A stretch of DNA of 64,000 bases from JAIBJN01 sp963748205 (GCA_963748205.1 CAVVIB010000023.1:124001-188000), one strand, 5' to 3'. Numbered from the stretch's first letter, positions 37,731 to 47,859 are shown. A program made the numbers and translations. Notes: a model not told the origin generated them from the sequence alone.

Positions 37731-38749
37731 CGGTCGTCGACGCGCACGCCCACGTGATCGTCCCCGGCCTCGGCGCCGAGGTGCACTGGGACGAGCGCGG
37801 CCAGGTCGTCGAGCTGGGCGGGAAGGCGATCCGCGCGGCCGTCCGCGAGTTCGTCGACCTCGACAAGATCCTCGAGGAGCAGGATCGCTCCGGCGTGGAC
37901 AGGGTCGTCCTCTGCCCGTGGGTCAACCTGGTGGGCCGGGAGACGGCGCGCCAGAACGAGGGGCTCGCCGCCCTGGTCGGGCCGCGGGTCTCCGTCCTCG
38001 GAACGGTCGACCTCTCGCGTCCCGACGAGCTCGTCGAGCTGATGGGCGACCGGCGCTTCTCGGGCGTCGAGGTGGCTGCGAGCGACGGCGGCGATTACCT
38101 CGGCCACGAGCGCTTCGCCGACTTCTGGGCCGCGGCCGAGGAGACGGGCGCACTCGTCTTCATCCATCCGACCACGCGCGGCTTCGGGATCGAGGCGCTC
38201 AACGACTACTACCTCTGGAACACCGCGGGAAACCCGCTCGAGACGACCATCACCGCGGCCCACATGGTCATGGCCGGCGTGCTGGAGCGGCATCCGCGGC
38301 TCCGGGTCCTGCTCGCCCATGCAGGCGGCGCGATCCTCTCGCTGCGCGGGCGGCTCCGCCACTCGCACACGTTCCAGCCGGACGCCCGCGCGCGGCTGAC
38401 GGAGTCGCCGGTCGACTCGATCCGGCGGTTCTACCTCGACACGGTCACGCACGACCCGACGCTCCTGCGCGCAGCGATCGAGTTCGCCGGCGCCGACCGC
38501 GTCCTGCTCGGCTCGGACTACCCGTTCGACATGGGCCTCGAGCGGCCCGCCGAGGCGGTGCGGGAGCTCGGGCTCGACCCGGAGGACGAAGCGGCGATCC
38601 TGGGCGGCAACGCCCTCAGGCTTTGGTCATGGATGGTCAGGAAGAGGCGTGAGGCAGCTCGGGCGTCAGGCCGAGCGTGCGCACGAAGTGCTGCTGGCCC
38701 AGCTCGAAGCCGATCGCGCACCCGAGGTCGACGAGCTCCTCCTCGGTGA
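37727..38749 (+). CDS. Amidohydrolase-family metal-dependent hydrolase/decarboxylase (ACMSD-like)
   Basis: A TIM-barrel amidohydrolase of the amidohydrolase-2 family, which includes ACMSD-type decarboxylases and lactone hydrolases. Metal motif DAHAHVIVPG at the N-terminus, His in FIHPTTRGFG, His in LLAHAGGAILSLRGR, and the late Asp in VLLGSDYPFDMGLE. The conserved family ends at about residue 305 (ILGGNALRLW); beyond that the open frame runs to 38749 through Arg-rich sequence antisense to the CMD gene, so the true end is probably near 38650 and one base may be wrong there. GTG 37727 overlaps the DMT stop. Confidence 0.82.
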   Translation: MTVVDAHAHVIVPGLGAEVHWDERGQVVELGGKAIRAAVREFVDLDKILEEQDRSGVDRVVLCPWVNLVGRETARQNEGLAALVGPRVSVLGTVDLSRPDELVELMGDRRFSGVEVAASDGGDYLGHERFADFWAAAEETGALVFIHPTTRGFGIEALNDYYLWNTAGNPLETTITAAHMVMAGVLERHPRLRVLLAHAGGAILSLRGRLRHSHTFQPDARARLTESPVDSIRRFYLDTVTHDPTLLRAAIEFAGADRVLLGSDYPFDMGLERPAEAVRELGLDPEDEAAILGGNALRLWSWMVRKRREAARASGRACARSAAGPARSRSRTRGRRAPPR

Positions 38750-39014
38750 AGAACGTCTTCAACCGCTCCCAGAGCGCGTCGTCGGAGCGGTCCGAGTCCC
38801 AGGCGATGGCGAAGGCCCAGTCGAGCGCCGCCCGTTCGCGCCCCTCGTAGGCCGAGGGCTCGATCTCGCCGGCGAGGAAGCGGAAGCAGAGCTTCTTGAG
38901 CTCCTGGTCGGCGGGCCCGTCCAGGAGGACGTGGTCGCGGATGAACGCGTAGGACTCGAGGACGGCCGGCACGCGGGCGCGGTTCTCGTCGGCGGTTCCG
39001 GGAACGTGCGCCAT
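38637..39014 (-). CDS. AhpD/CMD-fold protein lacking the redox cysteines
   Basis: A 125-residue helical protein related to carboxymuconolactone-decarboxylase/AhpD proteins and to the gene just upstream: both share the segment DDALWERLKTFFTEEELVDLGCAIGFELGQQ. Residues LKKLCFRFLAGEIEPSAYEG replace the CxxC region, so no peroxidase dyad is present. It may be a structural partner of the upstream protein. ATG 39014 directly abuts that gene's stop (TAGATG). Confidence 0.75.
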   Translation of the reverse strand: MAHVPGTADENRARVPAVLESYAFIRDHVLLDGPADQELKKLCFRFLAGEIEPSAYEGRERAALDWAFAIAWDSDRSDDALWERLKTFFTEEELVDLGCAIGFELGQQHFVRTLGLTPELPHASS

Positions 39015-39594
39015 CTAGCGGGCGGCCTCCTCCGGCGCGAGGCCGACGGTCGTGTCGGCCAGGAGCTCGCCGTGGCCGACGTCCCAGGTCTTGATCACGC
39101 GCTGCTGGCCGTACGTGAGGCAGACGAAGGAGCCGAGCTCGACGATCTCCTCCTCGGAGAAGTGCTCCCGGAGTCGCGCCCAGAGCGCGTCGTCGACTCC
39201 CTCGGGGTCCCAGACGAGCATGCTCGTGTAGAGGAGGGCCGCCTTCTGCCGCGTCGTTGAAGCGGTCGGAGCGCTCGAAGTCGAGGAGCTCGTCGTAGTC
39301 CGCCTCGGTCAGCCCTTGCTCTCCGCCCCGGAGAGACCGTTGCGAGCCTCAGTAGTGGCAGTCGATCGTCTTCGAGACGTAGACCCGGCAGAGCTCCTTG
39401 AGCGGGTGCTCGACGATCCCCTCGCGGAAGATCGTGTTCCACGCGCGCGAGAAGCTCTTGGCGACCATCGGCACCCTGGAGCGGATGGCCTGGGTCTCCG
39501 GCCGCGGCGTCCCGAACCGGCGGGAGCGCTCGAGCTCCTCGATCAGCTCCGGGTCGGTCAGCGACGCGGGATCGACGTACGCGATGCGGGCCAT
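39015..39594 (-). pseudogene. AhpD/CMD-like redox protein with in-frame TGA at CxxC (candidate selenoprotein) plus a frameshift
   Basis: Read from ATG 39594, the protein (MARIAYVDPASLTDPELIEELERS) reaches LKELCRVYVSKTIDCHY and then TGA at 39351-39349, exactly where the second Cys of CxxC belongs. The same frame continues after TGA with GSQRS ... GLTEADYDELLDFERSDRFND. An extra base at about 39252 then shifts to RQKAALLYTSMLVWDPEG and a normal end at 39015. A hairpin of SECIS type follows the TGA. So this is either a CxxU selenoprotein with one assembly indel, or a gene with two errors. AhpD-fold CxxC proteins are thiol peroxidases or reductases. The promoter side carries operator 3. Confidence 0.65.
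39319..39335 (-). other. Bacterial-SECIS-like hairpin after the in-frame TGA
   Basis: On the minus strand CTCTCC-GGGGC-GGAGAG forms a perfect 6-bp stem with a 5-nt loop starting with G. The loop begins 20 nt after the TGA (39349-39351). Bacterial SECIS elements usually place a short loop with an early G about 16-37 nt after the UGA, so both spacing and loop fit. Confidence 0.45.
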
Positions 39595-39598
39595 GCCT

Positions 39599-39615
39599 TG
39601 TCTGACAATCATACA
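39599..39615. promoter_or_regulatory. GntR-type operator 3 (between the CMD pair and the FAD oxidoreductase)
   Basis: TGTCTGA-CAA-TCATACA has the same 7-3-7 layout as operators 1 and 2 with one mismatch; further outward, CCT and AGG also pair. It occupies the divergent gap (39595-39626) between the CMD-like gene and the FAD oxidoreductase, so the GntR protein probably controls both directions. Confidence 0.62.
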
Positions 39616-39626
39616 AGGGAGTTCGA

Positions 39627-41174
39627 ATGAGCACCGTTGACGTCGTCGTCGCCGGCGCCGGGCACAACAGCCTGGTTTCCGCCGCCTATCTCGCCAGGGC
39701 GGGCTTCGAGGTGCTCGTCCTCGAGTCGCGGCCGGTCGTCGGCGGGAACACCGCCACCGAGGAGCTCACGCTTCCCGGGTTCCACCACGACTCGTGCTCG
39801 ACCGCCCACAACCTCATCCAGGCGAGCCCGGCGATCAAGGAGCTCCGCCTCGCCGAGGACTACGGGCTCGAGTACCTCCACCCGGACCCGGTCGTGCACG
39901 TCGCCTTCGGCGACGGCGCCTCGATCACGCAGTGGCGCGACCTCGACCGCACGTCCGAGGAGTTCGCCCGCTTCTCCAGCCGGGACGCCGAGGCCTACAA
40001 GCGCCTGATCGCCGACTACGACGCCGCCAAGGGCGCCTTCGGCGCCTACCGGAACAACCCGATCGGCAGGGCGCCGCGCCCCGACGAGGCCCTCGACGCG
40101 ACCTGGCGGCGGCGCATCGCCATGAGCGCGTGGGACGTGATCCGCTCCGAGTTCGAGGACGAGCACTCGCGCGCGTTCATGCTCTGGATGGCGTTCATGA
40201 CGGTGCAGCCGGCCGACCGGCCGGGCACCGGGCCGCTCGCCTACTCCCTCGCGTACGGCCGCCAGCAGCACAGCTGGACGCTTCCGCGCGGCGGCTCGGC
40301 CGCGCTGCCGCTCGCGCTCGCGCGCCTGATCGAGGACCACGGCGGCACGATCGTCACCGGGACGCGGGTGACGGGCCTCGTCGTCGAGGACGGGCGCTGC
40401 GTCGGCGTGGAGACCGAGGACGGCGAGACGCACCGAGCCCGCAAGGCCGTGCTCTCCACCGTGCACGTGAAGCATCTCGCGGAGATGGCGCCGGCCGAGG
40501 CCTGGGGCGAGGAGTTCCTCTACGGCGTCGAGCGCTGGCGTGAGGGGATCACGCTCTTCCCCACGCACTACGCCACGACGGAGGCGCCGACCTTCGTCGG
40601 CCAGTCCGGGTCGGTCACGCCGGTCGCCTCCGGGGTGGCGCCCTCGGTCGACCGCCTGCTGCGCGTCGGGAACGACGTCGAGCGCGGCCTGCTCGCCGAC
40701 GACGACCCTCCGCTCCTCGTCGTCTGCGGGTCGGTGGCCGACCCCGAACGCGCGCCCGACGGGCAGCACGCGCTCAAGGTGATCGGCTTCCATCCGTACA
40801 CGCTCGCCGACGGCGGCTCCGAGCGGTGGGAGGAGGTCAAGGACGAGATGGCCGAGCGCAACCTCGAGCAGCTGCGCCGCTTCGCGCCGAACATGACCGA
40901 GGAGACGATCCTCGCGCGGGTGGTCAAGAGCCCGGTCGACCTCGAGCGCATGAACGCCCACAACTGGCACGGGACCTGCCATGGCGGGGACATGGGGCCG
41001 TCGCAGTCGGGAGCGCTCCGCTTCGCGCCGCGCTCGCCCATCGACGGGCTCTACCTCACGGGAGGCACGACCCATCCGGGTGGCTCCGTCAGCGCGGCGC
41101 CGGGCCGTAACTCGGCCATGGTGCTCCTCGAGGACCTCGGCACGTCTCTGGAGGCGGTGGTCGCCGGTGCCTGA
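39627..41174 (+). CDS. FAD-dependent oxidoreductase (phytoene-desaturase/amine-oxidase fold)
   Basis: A 515-residue flavoprotein. The FAD-binding dinucleotide motif is VDVVVAGAGHNSLVSAAYLARAG with the following LESRPVVGGNTATEE; the C-terminal FAD block is GLYLTGGTTHPGGSVSAAPGRNSA. The family includes carotenoid desaturases and amine-type oxidases; the substrate is unknown. ATG 39627 has GGGAG 7-11 nt upstream. It is the first plus-strand gene after operator 3 and overlaps the alpha/beta-hydrolase by 8 bases. Confidence 0.87.
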   Translation: MSTVDVVVAGAGHNSLVSAAYLARAGFEVLVLESRPVVGGNTATEELTLPGFHHDSCSTAHNLIQASPAIKELRLAEDYGLEYLHPDPVVHVAFGDGASITQWRDLDRTSEEFARFSSRDAEAYKRLIADYDAAKGAFGAYRNNPIGRAPRPDEALDATWRRRIAMSAWDVIRSEFEDEHSRAFMLWMAFMTVQPADRPGTGPLAYSLAYGRQQHSWTLPRGGSAALPLALARLIEDHGGTIVTGTRVTGLVVEDGRCVGVETEDGETHRARKAVLSTVHVKHLAEMAPAEAWGEEFLYGVERWREGITLFPTHYATTEAPTFVGQSGSVTPVASGVAPSVDRLLRVGNDVERGLLADDDPPLLVVCGSVADPERAPDGQHALKVIGFHPYTLADGGSERWEEVKDEMAERNLEQLRRFAPNMTEETILARVVKSPVDLERMNAHNWHGTCHGGDMGPSQSGALRFAPRSPIDGLYLTGGTTHPGGSVSAAPGRNSAMVLLEDLGTSLEAVVAGA

Positions 41175-42230
41175 CGCACGCGTCGAGGCCGCGATCGCCA
41201 ACTGGGCGCCTCGCTTCGTGGCGAACGGCGTCTACCTCGACGACTTCGACCGCACGACCGCGCGGATCGAGACCTGGGACGGCTGGCTCGACGCCTGGGT
41301 GGAGACGGGCAACGGCCACCGGCAGCGTGCCGAGGAGGCCGAGGCGGCTGGGAACGCGCTGACCGCCGGCGAGGCATTCGTCGCCGCGGCGGTCTGCTAC
41401 CACTTCGCCAAGTTCGTCTGGGTCGTGGACGTGGAGCGCAACCACGAGACGACGCGGCTCGCGGCCGACTGCCTCTACCGCGCGCACGCCCACCTCGACC
41501 CGACCGCCGAGCGCGTCGACGTCCCCTTCGAGGACGGCCCGCTCGTCGGCAACCTGCGCCGGCCGGAAGGGATCGACCGCCCGCCGCTCGTGCTGCTCCT
41601 GCCGGGCCTCGACTCCACCAAGGAGGAGTTCTTCCTCTGGGAGAACGTCTTCCTCGACCGCGGGATGGCGACGTTCTCGCTCGACGGCCCCGGCCAGGGC
41701 GAGAGCGGCTTCGCGACGCAGCATCCGCGGCGGACTACGAGGCCGGCGTCGGGGCCGCGCTCGACGCGCTGGCCTCGCGCGACGACCTCGACCACGACCG
41801 GGTCGGCGCCGCCGGCGTCAGCCTCGGCGGGTACTACGCGCCGCGCGCGGCGCTCGAGCCCCGCGTCAAGGCGGTCGCGGGCGTCAGCGGCGCGTTCAAC
41901 TTCGGGGAGTGCTGGGAGGGCCTCCCCGGCCTCACGCGCGAGACCTTCGAGCACCACTCCGGCGCCGGGAGCCCCGAGGAGGCCCGCGAGAGGGCCTTCG
42001 GGCTCGACCTCGGCCCGGTGATCGGCGACGTCGACTGCCCCGGGCTCATGATCACCGGGAAGCTCGACAGGATCATCCCGTGGGAGCAGACGAAGCGCAT
42101 CGCCGACGAGGCCCCGAACACGCGCTTCGTCCTCTACGACGAGGGCAACCACGTGTGCAACAACATCCCGTTCAAGTACCGGCCGCTCGTTGCGGACTGG
42201 CTCAAGAAGGAGCTCGCTGATGTGGGATAG
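41167..42230 (+). pseudogene. Alpha/beta-hydrolase (2,6-dihydroxypseudooxynicotine hydrolase-like), frameshifted
   Basis: The N-terminal helical cap (WAPRFVANGVYLDDFDR, RAEEAEAAGNALTAGEAFVAAAVCYHFAKF) and the core strand LVLLLPGLDSTKEEFFLWENVFLDRGMATFSLDGPGQGESG read from GTG 41167. Near 41730 the frame shifts by one, and the rest continues in the other frame: nucleophile Ser in GAAGVSLGGYYAP, Asp in MITGKLDRIIPWEQ and His in DEGNHVCNN. All catalytic residues survive, so an assembly indel is likely. This cap-plus-core form matches C-C bond hydrolases of pyridine catabolism; that is a family-level inference. Confidence 0.8.
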
Positions 42231-43424
42231 GTTCTCGACCGCCGAGATGGAGCGCCGCTACGGGCTCGCACGCGACCTGATGCGCGAGCACGATCTCGGA
42301 GCGCTGGTGGCGTTCGGCAACTCGGGCACGAGCCGGGCCAACATGGCCAATCCGTTCTGGCTCTCGAACCACCTCGACCTGCACCACTGCTACCTCGTCG
42401 TCCCGCTCGACGAGGGGCAGGAGACCGCGCTCTACACCGGGCTCACGAACCACGTCCCCAACGCGCGCGAGGTCAGCGACGTGCCCATCATCGAGTGGGG
42501 CGGGTACTCGCCCGCGGAGCGCGTGGCGGCGCGTCTGGAGGCGATCGGCGTCACTGCCGGCCGCGTCGGGCTCGTCGGTGTCAACGCGACGTTCTCGATG
42601 GGCATGCCGTACGCGCACCACGCGCTGCTGCGCGAGAAGCTGCCGGGCCTGGAGCTCGTCGACGTGACGCTTCCGTACGCACGCCTGCGGCTCATCAAGT
42701 CCGAGGAGGAGGTCAGCTGGCTGCGCAAGGCGGCGGAGCTCACGGACAAGGGCATGATCGCGCTTGCCGAAGGCGCGAAGCCGGGGATGAGCGACGTGGA
42801 GCTCGTCGCGCTCGCCGAGGCTGCGTACCGGCCCGAGGGCGGCATGCCGCGCATCACGTTCCTCCGCTCGATGGCGATGGACGACCCGAACGGCTGCCTG
42901 CCCGCCCAGAACCCGTCGCCCCGGCGTATCGCGGCCGGCGACGTGATCATCACCGAGTTCAGCGCCTCCTACTGGGGCTACACGGGCCAGATCCAGCGAC
43001 CTGTCTTCGTCGAGGCCGAGCCGACCGAGGAGTGGCAGCGCATGTTCGACGTCGCGCTCGAGTCCTACGACGCGATCATCGAGATGCTGAAGCCGGGCGT
43101 GACCGAGGCGGAGGTCATCCGCGCGAGCTCGATGATCGGCGAGGCCGGCTACGCGATCTACGACGACCTCGTCCACGGCTACGGCGTCGACATCATGCCG
43201 CCGATCATCGACCGCTCCTGCGTGCAGTGGTGGCCGTGGGACGACGCCAACCCGGCGCCCGACGGGCGCACCTTCGAGGAGGGCATGGCGATCGTCGTCC
43301 AGCCGAACCCGATCACGCCGGACGAGCGCATGGGCCTCCAGCTCGGGCAGCTCACGATCGTCAGGGCCGACGGCGCCGAGTCGCTGCACTCGATGCCGTT
43401 CGAGCCCCTGGTCGCCAGCGGTAG
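42220..43424 (+). CDS. M24-family (creatinase fold) hydrolase, variant metal site
   Basis: About 400 residues from ATG 42220, overlapping the hydrolase stop. The creatinase domain (1-165) precedes an M24 domain where the metal Asp pair is altered: VIITEFSASYWGYTGQIQRPVFV has no Asp at the usual places. The tail HGYGVDIMPPIIDRS and IVVQPNPITPDERMGLQLGQLTIV fits non-peptidase members such as creatinase-like C-N hydrolases. The frame does not meet a stop near its natural end (SMPFEPLVAS); TAG at 43422 is one frame off, so another single-base slip lies close to 43400-43420. The long read-through to 45441 is not real. Confidence 0.78.
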
Positions 43425-44441
43425 TGACGCCGGTCGGCGTCGCGCTCGTCGGCACGGGGATGTTCGGGGGGCGCATCGCGGCCGCCGTAGGGCGGGCGCC
43501 GTCGCTCGAGCTCGTCACGTGCTTCAGCCGCGACGCCGAGAAGCGCCAGGCCTTCTCCGTCGAGGTCGGGTGCGAGTCGGCGCCGTCGTTCGAGGCCGCC
43601 GTCGAGGACCCGCGCGTCGAGGCGGTGCTTCTCGTCACGCCGAACTTCGCGCACCGCGAGCAGGCGCTCGCCTGTGCGGAGCGGGGGAAGCACGTCTTCG
43701 TCGAGAAGCCGATCGCAGACTCGCTCGAGGACGGGAGAGCCATGGCGGTCGCGTGCGAGGCCGCCGGGGTCACGCTCCTGGTCGGCCACGGCCTGCGCCG
43801 CCTCGGCGCCGCGCGGGCCGCGGAGCGCGCTGGTGCGGGACGGCGCGCTCGGGCGGGTCGTGCTCGCGGAGGCGAACTTCTCGCTCACCGGCACGCTCGA
43901 GCCGCACATGTGGCGCTACCACCGTGAAACGTGCCCAGGCGGGCCGCTGCTCCAGCTCGGCGTCCACCACGTGGACACGCTCCTCCACTGGCTCGGGCCC
44001 GCGGCGCGCGTGCAGGGCTCGTTTGCGCGGCTCGTCACGGACGCGGAGGCCGACGACCTCGGCGTCGCCCTCGTCGAGCACGAGTCGGGCGCCCGGTCGC
44101 TCGTGTCCTCCAGCTACGTGTCGCCGAAGACCTTCGGCATCCGGCTGCTGGGGACGGAGGGGGTGCTGGACTACGTCACCGACATGGCCGTGTGGCCGCG
44201 CGTCGAGCTCGTGGACGGCGCGACGGAGCTTCGCCTCACCACCGGCGACGGCGTCGAGGACGTCCCGTTCGAGGCCCGCGACGTCCTCGTCGAGGAGCTG
44301 GAGGAGCTCGCGCGCTGCGTCCGCGGCGAGGCCCGGCCGGAGACCGGAGCCACAGAAGGCCTGGCCGCATTGGGTGTCGTCCTGGCGGCGGTCGAGTCGC
44401 ACGAGCAGGCGGACGGCCGAGGGGTGGCGCCGGGCCGGTGA
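43424..44441 (+). pseudogene. Gfo/Idh/MocA-family oxidoreductase, frameshifted
   Basis: An NAD(P)-dependent oxidoreductase of about 338 residues. The first part from GTG 43424 shows the nucleotide loop VALVGTGMFGGRIAAAVG and the EKP motif (HVFVEKPIADSLEDG). At about 43820, within LLVGHGLRRLGAAR, the frame slips by one base; the C-terminal domain continues in the other frame (LVRDGALGRVVLAEANFSLTG; GGPLLQLGVHHVDTLLHWLG, with the catalytic-site GVHHVD) and ends at 44441. Both halves are well preserved. It overlaps the next gene by 4 bases. Confidence 0.83.
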
Positions 44442-46604
44442 GCGCCGAGCGCTGGGTCGGGAGGCCCGTGCCGCGCCGCGAGGACGTGCGCTTCCTCCGC
44501 GGCGAGGCGACCTATCTCGACGACATCGAGCTTCCGGGCCTCCTGGAGGCCGCCTTCGTCCGCAGCCCGTTCGCGCACGCGCGGCTCGGCGCGATCGACG
44601 TCGCAGCGGCCCTGGCGCTCCCGGGCGTGGCGGCGGTGGTCACGGGCGCCGACCTCGGAGAGCGCGCCCGGGCGCTGCCCGCCGGTGCGGTCGACGACGG
44701 GGTCGTCGCCGACGCCGGCCATCCCGTGCTCGCCCGCGACCGCGTCAGGTACGCCGGCGAGGCCGTCGCCCTGGTCGTGGCCGAGAGCCGGGCGGTGGCC
44801 GAGGACGCGGCCGAGCTCGTGGAGGTCGACTACGAGCCGCTCGAGCCCGTGCTCGACCCGCGGACGGCCGCCGGGATGCCGCTCCTCCACGACGGCGTGG
44901 CGGACAACCGCCTCGTCACCTGGCAGCGGACGCACGGCGACGTCGAAGGCGCCTTCGACGCGGCCGACCGCGTCGTCTCGCAGTCGTTCCACATCCCGCG
45001 CCTCGTCGCCGCGCCGATCGAGACCCGCGGCGCGATCGCGCGCCACGAGCCGGACGACGACGTGCTCACGGTCTGGTGCTCGGCCCAGGACCCGCACCGG
45101 CCGCTGGCCCAGCTCGGCGTATCGCTCGGACGCGGGCCCGATCGCCTCCGCGTCGTCGTGCCGGATGTGGGCGGCGCGTTCGGCAGCAAGGGCGTGGTCG
45201 CTCCGGAGGTGGCCGCGATTGCGTGCGCCGCCGAGGATCTGGGCACGGCCCGTGCGCTGGGCCGAGGACCGCGCGGAGAACTTCCTCGCCGCCTACCAGG
45301 GTCGCGGGCTCGACGCCGACGTGGAGCTCGCGGTCGCGGCCGACGGGCGGATCCTCGGGCTGCGCGCGACGCTCTACGCCGACCTCGGCGCGTACCTGTA
45401 CGCGACGACCGCGGTCGCGCCGCACACGACCGCGATGCTGATCACCGGCGCGTACGACGTCCCGGCCGCGAGCGTCGAGGTCGTCGGCGCCGCGACGACG
45501 AAGGTGCCGACCGGGCCGTATCGCGGCGCCGGAAGGCCGGAGGCGGCGTTCCTGATCGAGCGCATGGTCGACCTCGCCGCTCGGGAGCTCGGTCTCGAGC
45601 CTGTCGAGGTGCGGCGCCGGAACTTCGTCCGGCGGGATGCGTTCCCGTACGAGACGCCGATGGGCTGGACGTACGACTCGGGTGACTTCGAGCGCTGCCT
45701 CGACTCGGTGCTGGAGCTGGCGCCGCTCGCGCGGTGGCGGGAGCTTCGCGAGGCGGGGCGGGCCGAGGGCCGTGTCGTGGGCGTCGGCGTCGGCATGTAC
45801 ATCGAGCGCGCGGGCGGCCTGTGGGAGAGCGCCGTCGTGCGCGTGGAGCCGGACGGGCGCGTCGTCGTCCGCACCGGGTCGTCGCCGCACGGGCAGGGCC
45901 ACGAGACGACGTTCGCGCAGATCGCCGCCGACGAGCTCGGGGTCGAGCCCGAGGCGGTGGAGATCCGTTGGGGCGACTCGGGCGAGCTGCCCGGTGTCGG
46001 GACGTTCGCGAGCCGCTCCGTTGCCATGGGCGGCTCGGCGGTCGCGACCGCGGCGAGGGAGCTCGCCGAACGCGCCCGTGACGCCGGCGTCTCGGTGACC
46101 GAGCTGGGGGGCGCCGAGGCCGAGAGCCGCTTCTCGTCGGGCCTCGTCTTCGCGTCGGGGGCCTACGCGGCGCTCGTGGAGATCGAGCGTGCAACGGGCC
46201 GGCTCCTGGTGCTCGGACTGGCCGCCGTGGACGACTCGGGCCGCATCGTCAACCCGCTCCTTGCCGAGGGGCAGGTGCTCGGCGCGACGGTGCAGGGTCT
46301 CGGCCAGTGCCTCGTCGAGGAGGCCGTGCACGACGAGGAGGGGCAGCTTCGCACGGCGTCTTTCGCCGACTACTCGCTGCTGACCGCGGCCGAGCTGCCG
46401 CCCGTCGAGAGCCGCTTCGTGGAGACGCCGTCGCCGCTCAACCCGCTCGGCGCCAAGGGGATCGGCGAGGGCGGGGCAATCGCCACGCCCGCGGCGGTCG
46501 CGAACGCGGTCGCCGACGCGCTGGCCCCGTTCGGCGTCCGGCACGTCGACCCGCCGTTCACGGAGGCCAAGCTCTGGTCGCTGCTCCGGGAGGCCGCCTC
46601 GTGA
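44438..46604 (+). pseudogene. Molybdenum hydroxylase large subunit (xanthine dehydrogenase/CO dehydrogenase family), frameshifted
   Basis: The molybdopterin-binding subunit, about 722 residues. From GTG 44438: GRPVPRREDVRFLRGEATYLDDIELPGLLEAAFVRSPFAHARL; VPDVGGAFGSKGVVAPEVAAIA is the cofactor segment. At about 45243, after CAAEDLG, the frame shifts by one base and continues RPVRWAEDRAENFLAAYQGRG to 46604, including GPYRGAGRPEAAFLIERMVD, HGQGHETTFAQIAADELG and GAKGIGEGGAIATPAAVANAV with the catalytic Glu in KGIGEGG. These enzymes hydroxylate N-heterocycles, aldehydes or CO. The CO-dehydrogenase AYRCSF loop is absent (GPYRGAG instead), so it is a heterocycle/aldehyde type. Confidence 0.86.
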
Positions 46605-47392
46605 AGCCCGCGCCGTTCGCCTACGACGCTCCGCGGGAGCTCGACGAGGCGCTCGAGCTCCTCGCGCGCGACGACGAGGACGTGAAGGTGCTCGCCGGGG
46701 GCCAGAGCCTCGTGCCGCTCCTCAACTTCCGGCTGGCGCGGCCCGACCGCCTCGTGGACCTGAACGGCGTCGAGTCGCTCGCCTACCTGCGCGTGGAGGA
46801 CGGTGTGCTCCGGATCGGTGCCATGGCCCGCCACGCGGATCTGGAGCGGTCGGCGGAGGTCGCCTCGGGCTGGCCGCTCCTCGCGGAGGCCGTCCGCCAC
46901 GTCGGTCATCCGCAGATCCGCGCGCGCGGGACCGTCTGCGGGTCGGTGGCTCACGCCGATCCCGCGGCGGAGCTGCCGGTGGCGCTCTGCGTGCTCGACG
47001 CGCGCTTCCACGTGCGCTCGGTGCGCGGGTCGCGCGTGCTCGGCGCCGACGAGCTCTTCCTCGGGTTTCTGACGACGTCGCTCGAGCCCGACGAGCTGCT
47101 GGTGGAGATCGAGGTGCCGGCTCCGCCGGCCGGCAGCGGGACAGGGTTCGCCGAGCATGCCCGGACACACGGCGACTTCGCCCTGGGCGGCGCGGCGGCG
47201 CTGGTGGCGGGCGGAGAGGCTCGCCTGGCTCTGCTCGGCGCCGGGCCGGTGCCGGTGCGCTTCGACGGCGCGCCCGGGGATCTCGCCGACGCCGCCGTCG
47301 CCGACTTGTCGTTGACGGGCCCGGACGCGGATTGGCGCCGCGCGCTCCTGCGGGAGCTCGCCCGCCAAGCGCTGGAGAGGGCACAGGCATGA
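46601..47392 (+). CDS. Molybdenum hydroxylase FAD-binding (medium) subunit
   Basis: A 263-residue FAD subunit of the xanthine-dehydrogenase family. FAD contacts lie in VKVLAGGQSLVPLLNFRLARPD and in RARGTVCGSVAHADPAAELPVAL. It passes electrons from the 2Fe-2S subunit to the acceptor. GTG 46601 overlaps the large-subunit stop (GTGA) and its stop overlaps the small-subunit ATG, so the three chains are tightly coupled in the order large-medium-small. Confidence 0.93.
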   Translation: MKPAPFAYDAPRELDEALELLARDDEDVKVLAGGQSLVPLLNFRLARPDRLVDLNGVESLAYLRVEDGVLRIGAMARHADLERSAEVASGWPLLAEAVRHVGHPQIRARGTVCGSVAHADPAAELPVALCVLDARFHVRSVRGSRVLGADELFLGFLTTSLEPDELLVEIEVPAPPAGSGTGFAEHARTHGDFALGGAAALVAGGEARLALLGAGPVPVRFDGAPGDLADAAVADLSLTGPDADWRRALLRELARQALERAQA

Positions 47393-47859
47393 GGGTCACC
47401 GTGGAGATCAACGGCCGCCCCTACGAGGGCGAGGTGGAGCCGCGGACGCTGCTCTCCGACTTCATCCGCCACGGCGCGGGGCTGCACGGGACGCACGTCG
47501 GCTGCGAGCACGGCGTCTGCGGCGCGTGCACCGTGCAGCTCGACGGCGAGCCCGTGCGCTCCTGCCTCATGCTGGCCGTGCAGGCGAACGGCCGCTCGCT
47601 GCGCACGGTCGAGGGCCTGGCGCCGCCCGAGGGCGGCCTCCACCCGCTCCAGGCGGCCTTCCAGGAGACGCACGCCCTCCAGTGCGGCTTCTGCACGCCG
47701 GGCTTCCTGATGAGCATCGAGGCCTTCCTCCGCGAGCACCCGCACCCGACGGAGCACGAGATCCGCGAGGCCCTGGCGGGCAACCTCTGCCGCTGCACGG
47801 GCTACAAGGCCATCATCGAGGCGGTCGAGCGAGCCGCCGAGCGCCTCGCCCGTCCGTAG
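47389..47859 (+). CDS. Molybdenum hydroxylase 2Fe-2S (small) subunit
   Basis: A 156-residue iron-sulfur subunit. The plant-ferredoxin-type N-terminal cluster is bound by Cys in GCEHGVCGACTVQLDG and SCLML; the second cluster domain has CGFCTPGFLMS and NLCRCTGYKAII. All eight cysteines are present. It carries electrons from the molybdenum site to the FAD subunit. It is the last plus-strand gene of the island before a cluster of short palindromic repeats. Confidence 0.95.
   Translation: MRVTVEINGRPYEGEVEPRTLLSDFIRHGAGLHGTHVGCEHGVCGACTVQLDGEPVRSCLMLAVQANGRSLRTVEGLAPPEGGLHPLQAAFQETHALQCGFCTPGFLMSIEAFLREHPHPTEHEIREALAGNLCRCTGYKAIIEAVERAAERLARP

Noticed and set aside
42190..45441. 1083-residue open frame suggesting an M24-oxidoreductase-hydroxylase fusion
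   Set aside because: After the M24 domain the translation becomes Arg-rich noise, while the real Gfo/Idh and molybdenum hydroxylase sequences continue in other frames. It results from a missed stop after a one-base slip.
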